DNA from: an uncultured Pseudoxanthomonas sp.
GTDB lineage: Bacteria > Pseudomonadota > Gammaproteobacteria > Xanthomonadales > Xanthomonadaceae
Reading direction: 5' to 3'
Length of the DNA stretch: 64,000 bases
Assembly: GCA_946479745.1 (NCBI GenBank)
Contig: CAMLGZ010000009.1
Location: forward strand, 1-64,000
This document shows positions 62,043 through 64,000 of this stretch, piece after piece. The position numbers were made by a program, and so were the translations under genes. Below the pieces are notes generated by a model. That model made no database searches and was not told where the DNA came from. It was given only the letters and a program-made list of their open reading frames with translations. The stretch's first letter is position 1, and each line of letters begins with the position of its first letter.

Positions 62043-62172
62043 CCCGTCTCCGCCGGCGAAGCAACAGGGGTGCTTACAGCGGCATGGACGACTCAACGGG
62101 ACGGAAGCTCCGTCGTGTTTTTGACAAGGCCTGGGTAGTGGGTATCGAATGCAAGCACGATAATGCTTGGGG

Positions 62173-62559
62173 CTATGGAACGGCGTCGCTTTCGCCCTCG
62201 GAAGTGCGCGCAAGGCGTTGAACGAGGTCGATGATTTCGAAGATGCTGAAGGGCTTGCGGATGAATTGCGCATAGCCGGGACAACGCTCCGCGATAATCT
62301 CTTCCGGCATGGAACTCATGATCAGCACCGGAATATCCGCGAGCGAAGGTTCATCGGCCAGCTCCTTCATGAAGGCCGCGCCGTCCATCACCGGCATCAT
62401 ATAGTCCGTCAGAATCAGATCGGGCCTGTCCTTGGCCACAAGTCCAAGCGCCTGCCGTCCGTTACTGGCGAGTAGAACGCTATGCCCTTCGTCGAGCAGC
62501 ACATCCTTGAGAAGTGCGCCGATCCCGATTTCGTCCTCTACGATCAGCACCGTAGCCAT
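62173..62559 (-). CDS. Single-domain response regulator
   Basis: A 128-aa stand-alone receiver (CheY-like). The acidic pair in VEDE, the phospho-acceptor D52 in LILTDYMMP and the conserved lysine in FIRKPFS are all present. There is no output domain. It starts 2 bp after the KaiC-like gene's stop, so the two proteins are translated from one message and probably interact. Confidence 0.92.
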   Translation of the reverse strand: MATVLIVEDEIGIGALLKDVLLDEGHSVLLASNGRQALGLVAKDRPDLILTDYMMPVMDGAAFMKELADEPSLADIPVLIMSSMPEEIIAERCPGYAQFIRKPFSIFEIIDLVQRLARTSEGESDAVP

Positions 62560-62561
62560 TT

Positions 62562-64000
62562 TCAGCCCTCATGCTGCAGGGACGGTTCTGCAGCACTGGA
62601 GGAGCCCCACAACAAATCGACGGCTGTCGCGTTGGTTTCGTCGATTACCAGGCCGCTCTGGATAACGGAAAATTCGTGAGTCGAACTATCGAAGTCGCTA
62701 TCCCGGATCTTCAACACCGAGATCAGGCGATGCAACCGGGCTCTTCGTTCGACGTACCGCATCAGGATCATGTTCTCGGCAACATTCGACGCGTCGTCAA
62801 CGGGCGCCCGCGGATGAGCATCCAACATGTCCGGCAACTCGAGCGAGTAGACGGTTGTCACTCCGAGCACGCGCAATTCGTTGGTCAGCGCCGCGAAGAA
62901 GTTCCCGATACGCGCAGGATCGACCGAGCCTTTCTGGAAAGCGGTCAGCCCATCGATGAAAAGGCGTTTTACCTGCCGCCTGCGAACCGCCTCCAATAGC
63001 CTGTGTCCATAAGCGTCCAGCAAATCGCTGGTAGGGGTCTGCCACAGCATCTCGACGACGCCGCTCTCGATCAGCGGCAGCAGCCCGGGTTCGATCTGCG
63101 CGATCTTCGCGCGGAGTCTTGCGGGCGTTTCATAGAAACTGAATACCAGCCCAGGTTCTTCTTGCGATGATCGGGAAACGAAATGGAGACCTAAAGTCGT
63201 TTTGCCTATGCCCGACGGCCCCATGACCATCGTCGTCGATGCGGCAGGAAGGCCGCCCCCCGTCATCGAGTCAAGGCACTGCACTCCCGTGGAGATCCTG
63301 CCGACTACCGTTTCGGCGCCCGCGCTCGGGTATGCGTACAACGCCTCGATGCGTGGAAACACCCCAATGCCGTCATCGGTGATCTTGTAGGAATGGCGCC
63401 CGCGCAGGAATGCGCTGCTGCGGAATTTCTTTATCTGCAGATCGCTCGCAGCCTGCCAGCCGTAGGTGCGGTCGGTCAGCAAAACGATGCCGTCCACCAT
63501 CGTCTGTTCTGGCGTGACTTCTTCGTTGGCATTGGTGGTCAGGAAAACCGTGCAATTCGTAGCCAGGGCGATCTCCTGCAGATCGTGGACGAATTGTTTG
63601 TAAGCCTGCTCGCTTCCCGCACTGATTTGCGGCGTTACCAAACCGTCTATGACCAGAACCGTTGCCCGTCTGCGCTGGATTTCCCGCCGTACCAGTTTCA
63701 CCACCGCGCTCAAGCCGCCGTCGTGGACTTCGGCGTACGCGCTGAGATAAGTGATCTGATCCGGTATGCGCGTCTCATCGAAGAAGGAAAGCCCGCGCAG
63801 GTTATCCAGCATGCGGGCGTGGTTTTCGGCCAGCAGCGTGACGAATATTGCGCTCCCGCCTTGTGAAGCGTTATGGAAACATACCTGGTTCGTAAGAATG
63901 GTCTTGCCGGCACCGGGCGCGCCGCGGATGAGATACAGGCCGCCCAAAATGAAGCCCCCGCCGGTGATGGTGTCCAAGCCGGTAATGCCGCTTGGAAGTC
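62562..64000 (-). CDS. KaiC-like tandem RecA ATPase (5' end outside window)
   Basis: At least 478 residues are seen; the start lies beyond the window edge (the last upstream codons still read LPSGITGLDTITGGG, the usual KaiC entry). Two RecA/KaiC domains are present: Walker A GAPGAGKT and later GPSGIGKT. The CI catalytic Glu pair of cyanobacterial KaiC is replaced (FVTLLAENHARM), while CII keeps one (SFYETPARL). At the CII phospho-site the usual Ser-Thr becomes Ser-Asn (DASNVAENMIL). It is probably a signalling ATPase of the proteobacterial KaiC group working with the receiver protein. No kaiA or kaiB is visible. Confidence 0.88.
   Translation of the reverse strand, partial: LPSGITGLDTITGGGFILGGLYLIRGAPGAGKTILTNQVCFHNASQGGSAIFVTLLAENHARMLDNLRGLSFFDETRIPDQITYLSAYAEVHDGGLSAVVKLVRREIQRRRATVLVIDGLVTPQISAGSEQAYKQFVHDLQEIALATNCTVFLTTNANEEVTPEQTMVDGIVLLTDRTYGWQAASDLQIKKFRSSAFLRGRHSYKITDDGIGVFPRIEALYAYPSAGAETVVGRISTGVQCLDSMTGGGLPAASTTMVMGPSGIGKTTLGLHFVSRSSQEEPGLVFSFYETPARLRAKIAQIEPGLLPLIESGVVEMLWQTPTSDLLDAYGHRLLEAVRRRQVKRLFIDGLTAFQKGSVDPARIGNFFAALTNELRVLGVTTVYSLELPDMLDAHPRAPVDDASNVAENMILMRYVERRARLHRLISVLKIRDSDFDSSTHEFSVIQSGLVIDETNATAVDLLWGSSSAAEPSLQHEG

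Overview
The window is GC-rich chromosomal DNA from a member of the Xanthomonadaceae (Lysobacter/Luteimonas/Pseudoxanthomonas-like, order Lysobacterales). The main argument is a nearly complete, collinear gum (xanthan-type exopolysaccharide) cluster whose GumK, GumL and GumD proteins follow the Xanthomonas proteins closely. The copL-copA-copB order, the abundance of REP-type palindromes and a TonB-dependent receptor of the large xanthomonad class agree with this. The species cannot be fixed from sequence alone.

Layout. 0-0.4 kb: a small unknown ORF packaged like an integron gene cassette (GTTAGGC core before the start, stop codon inside the attC inverse core). 0.8-4.2 kb (minus): lipoprotein, YoaA-type XPD helicase and tsaB in one operon. 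4.4-13.5 kb: mrcB (PBP1b), a two-domain glycosyltransferase, a TPR-like membrane protein, relA and a small secreted protein. 13.6-24.5 kb: hrpA, dps, recQ, mmsA and a tandem beta-propeller phytase. 24.6-29.7 kb: a molybdenum oxidoreductase (FdhF/YdeP type) with fdhD, facing moeA-mobA. 29.8-31.4 kb: alpha/beta hydrolase and a four-helix membrane protein. 31.5-44.7 kb (minus): gumB-C-D-E-F-H-I-J-K-L-M, without gumG.

From 45.2 to 60.3 kb almost everything points the same way (minus) and concerns copper and metal redox. One block is copL, a TonB-dependent receptor, a PepSY membrane protein and a PepSY protein fused to an NqrF-like NADH/2Fe-2S reductase. A second is merR, a Cu(I) P-type ATPase, an EF-hand protein and a DUF305 protein. 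A third is copL, copA multicopper oxidase, copB, a cytochrome c with a histidine-rich tail and a CopG/DUF411 lipoprotein. A decayed hutC-like regulator lies between the first two blocks. Both copL genes are followed by a hairpin with a T-run before the next structural gene, which suggests a common leader or attenuation mechanism. 60.6-64 kb: RidA-like protein and a divergent LysR regulator with a palindromic operator, then a KaiC-like ATPase (cut by the window edge) with a single-domain response regulator.

The most unusual items are: the two copL genes each followed by a terminator-like hairpin; the copL-receptor-PepSY-PepSY/NqrF operon, which could be a self-contained metal uptake and reduction route; repeat elements inserted in frame into tsaB and hrpA; the lone integron-like cassette; and the 556-bp gap between gumC and gumD carrying a CRP/Clp-type box.
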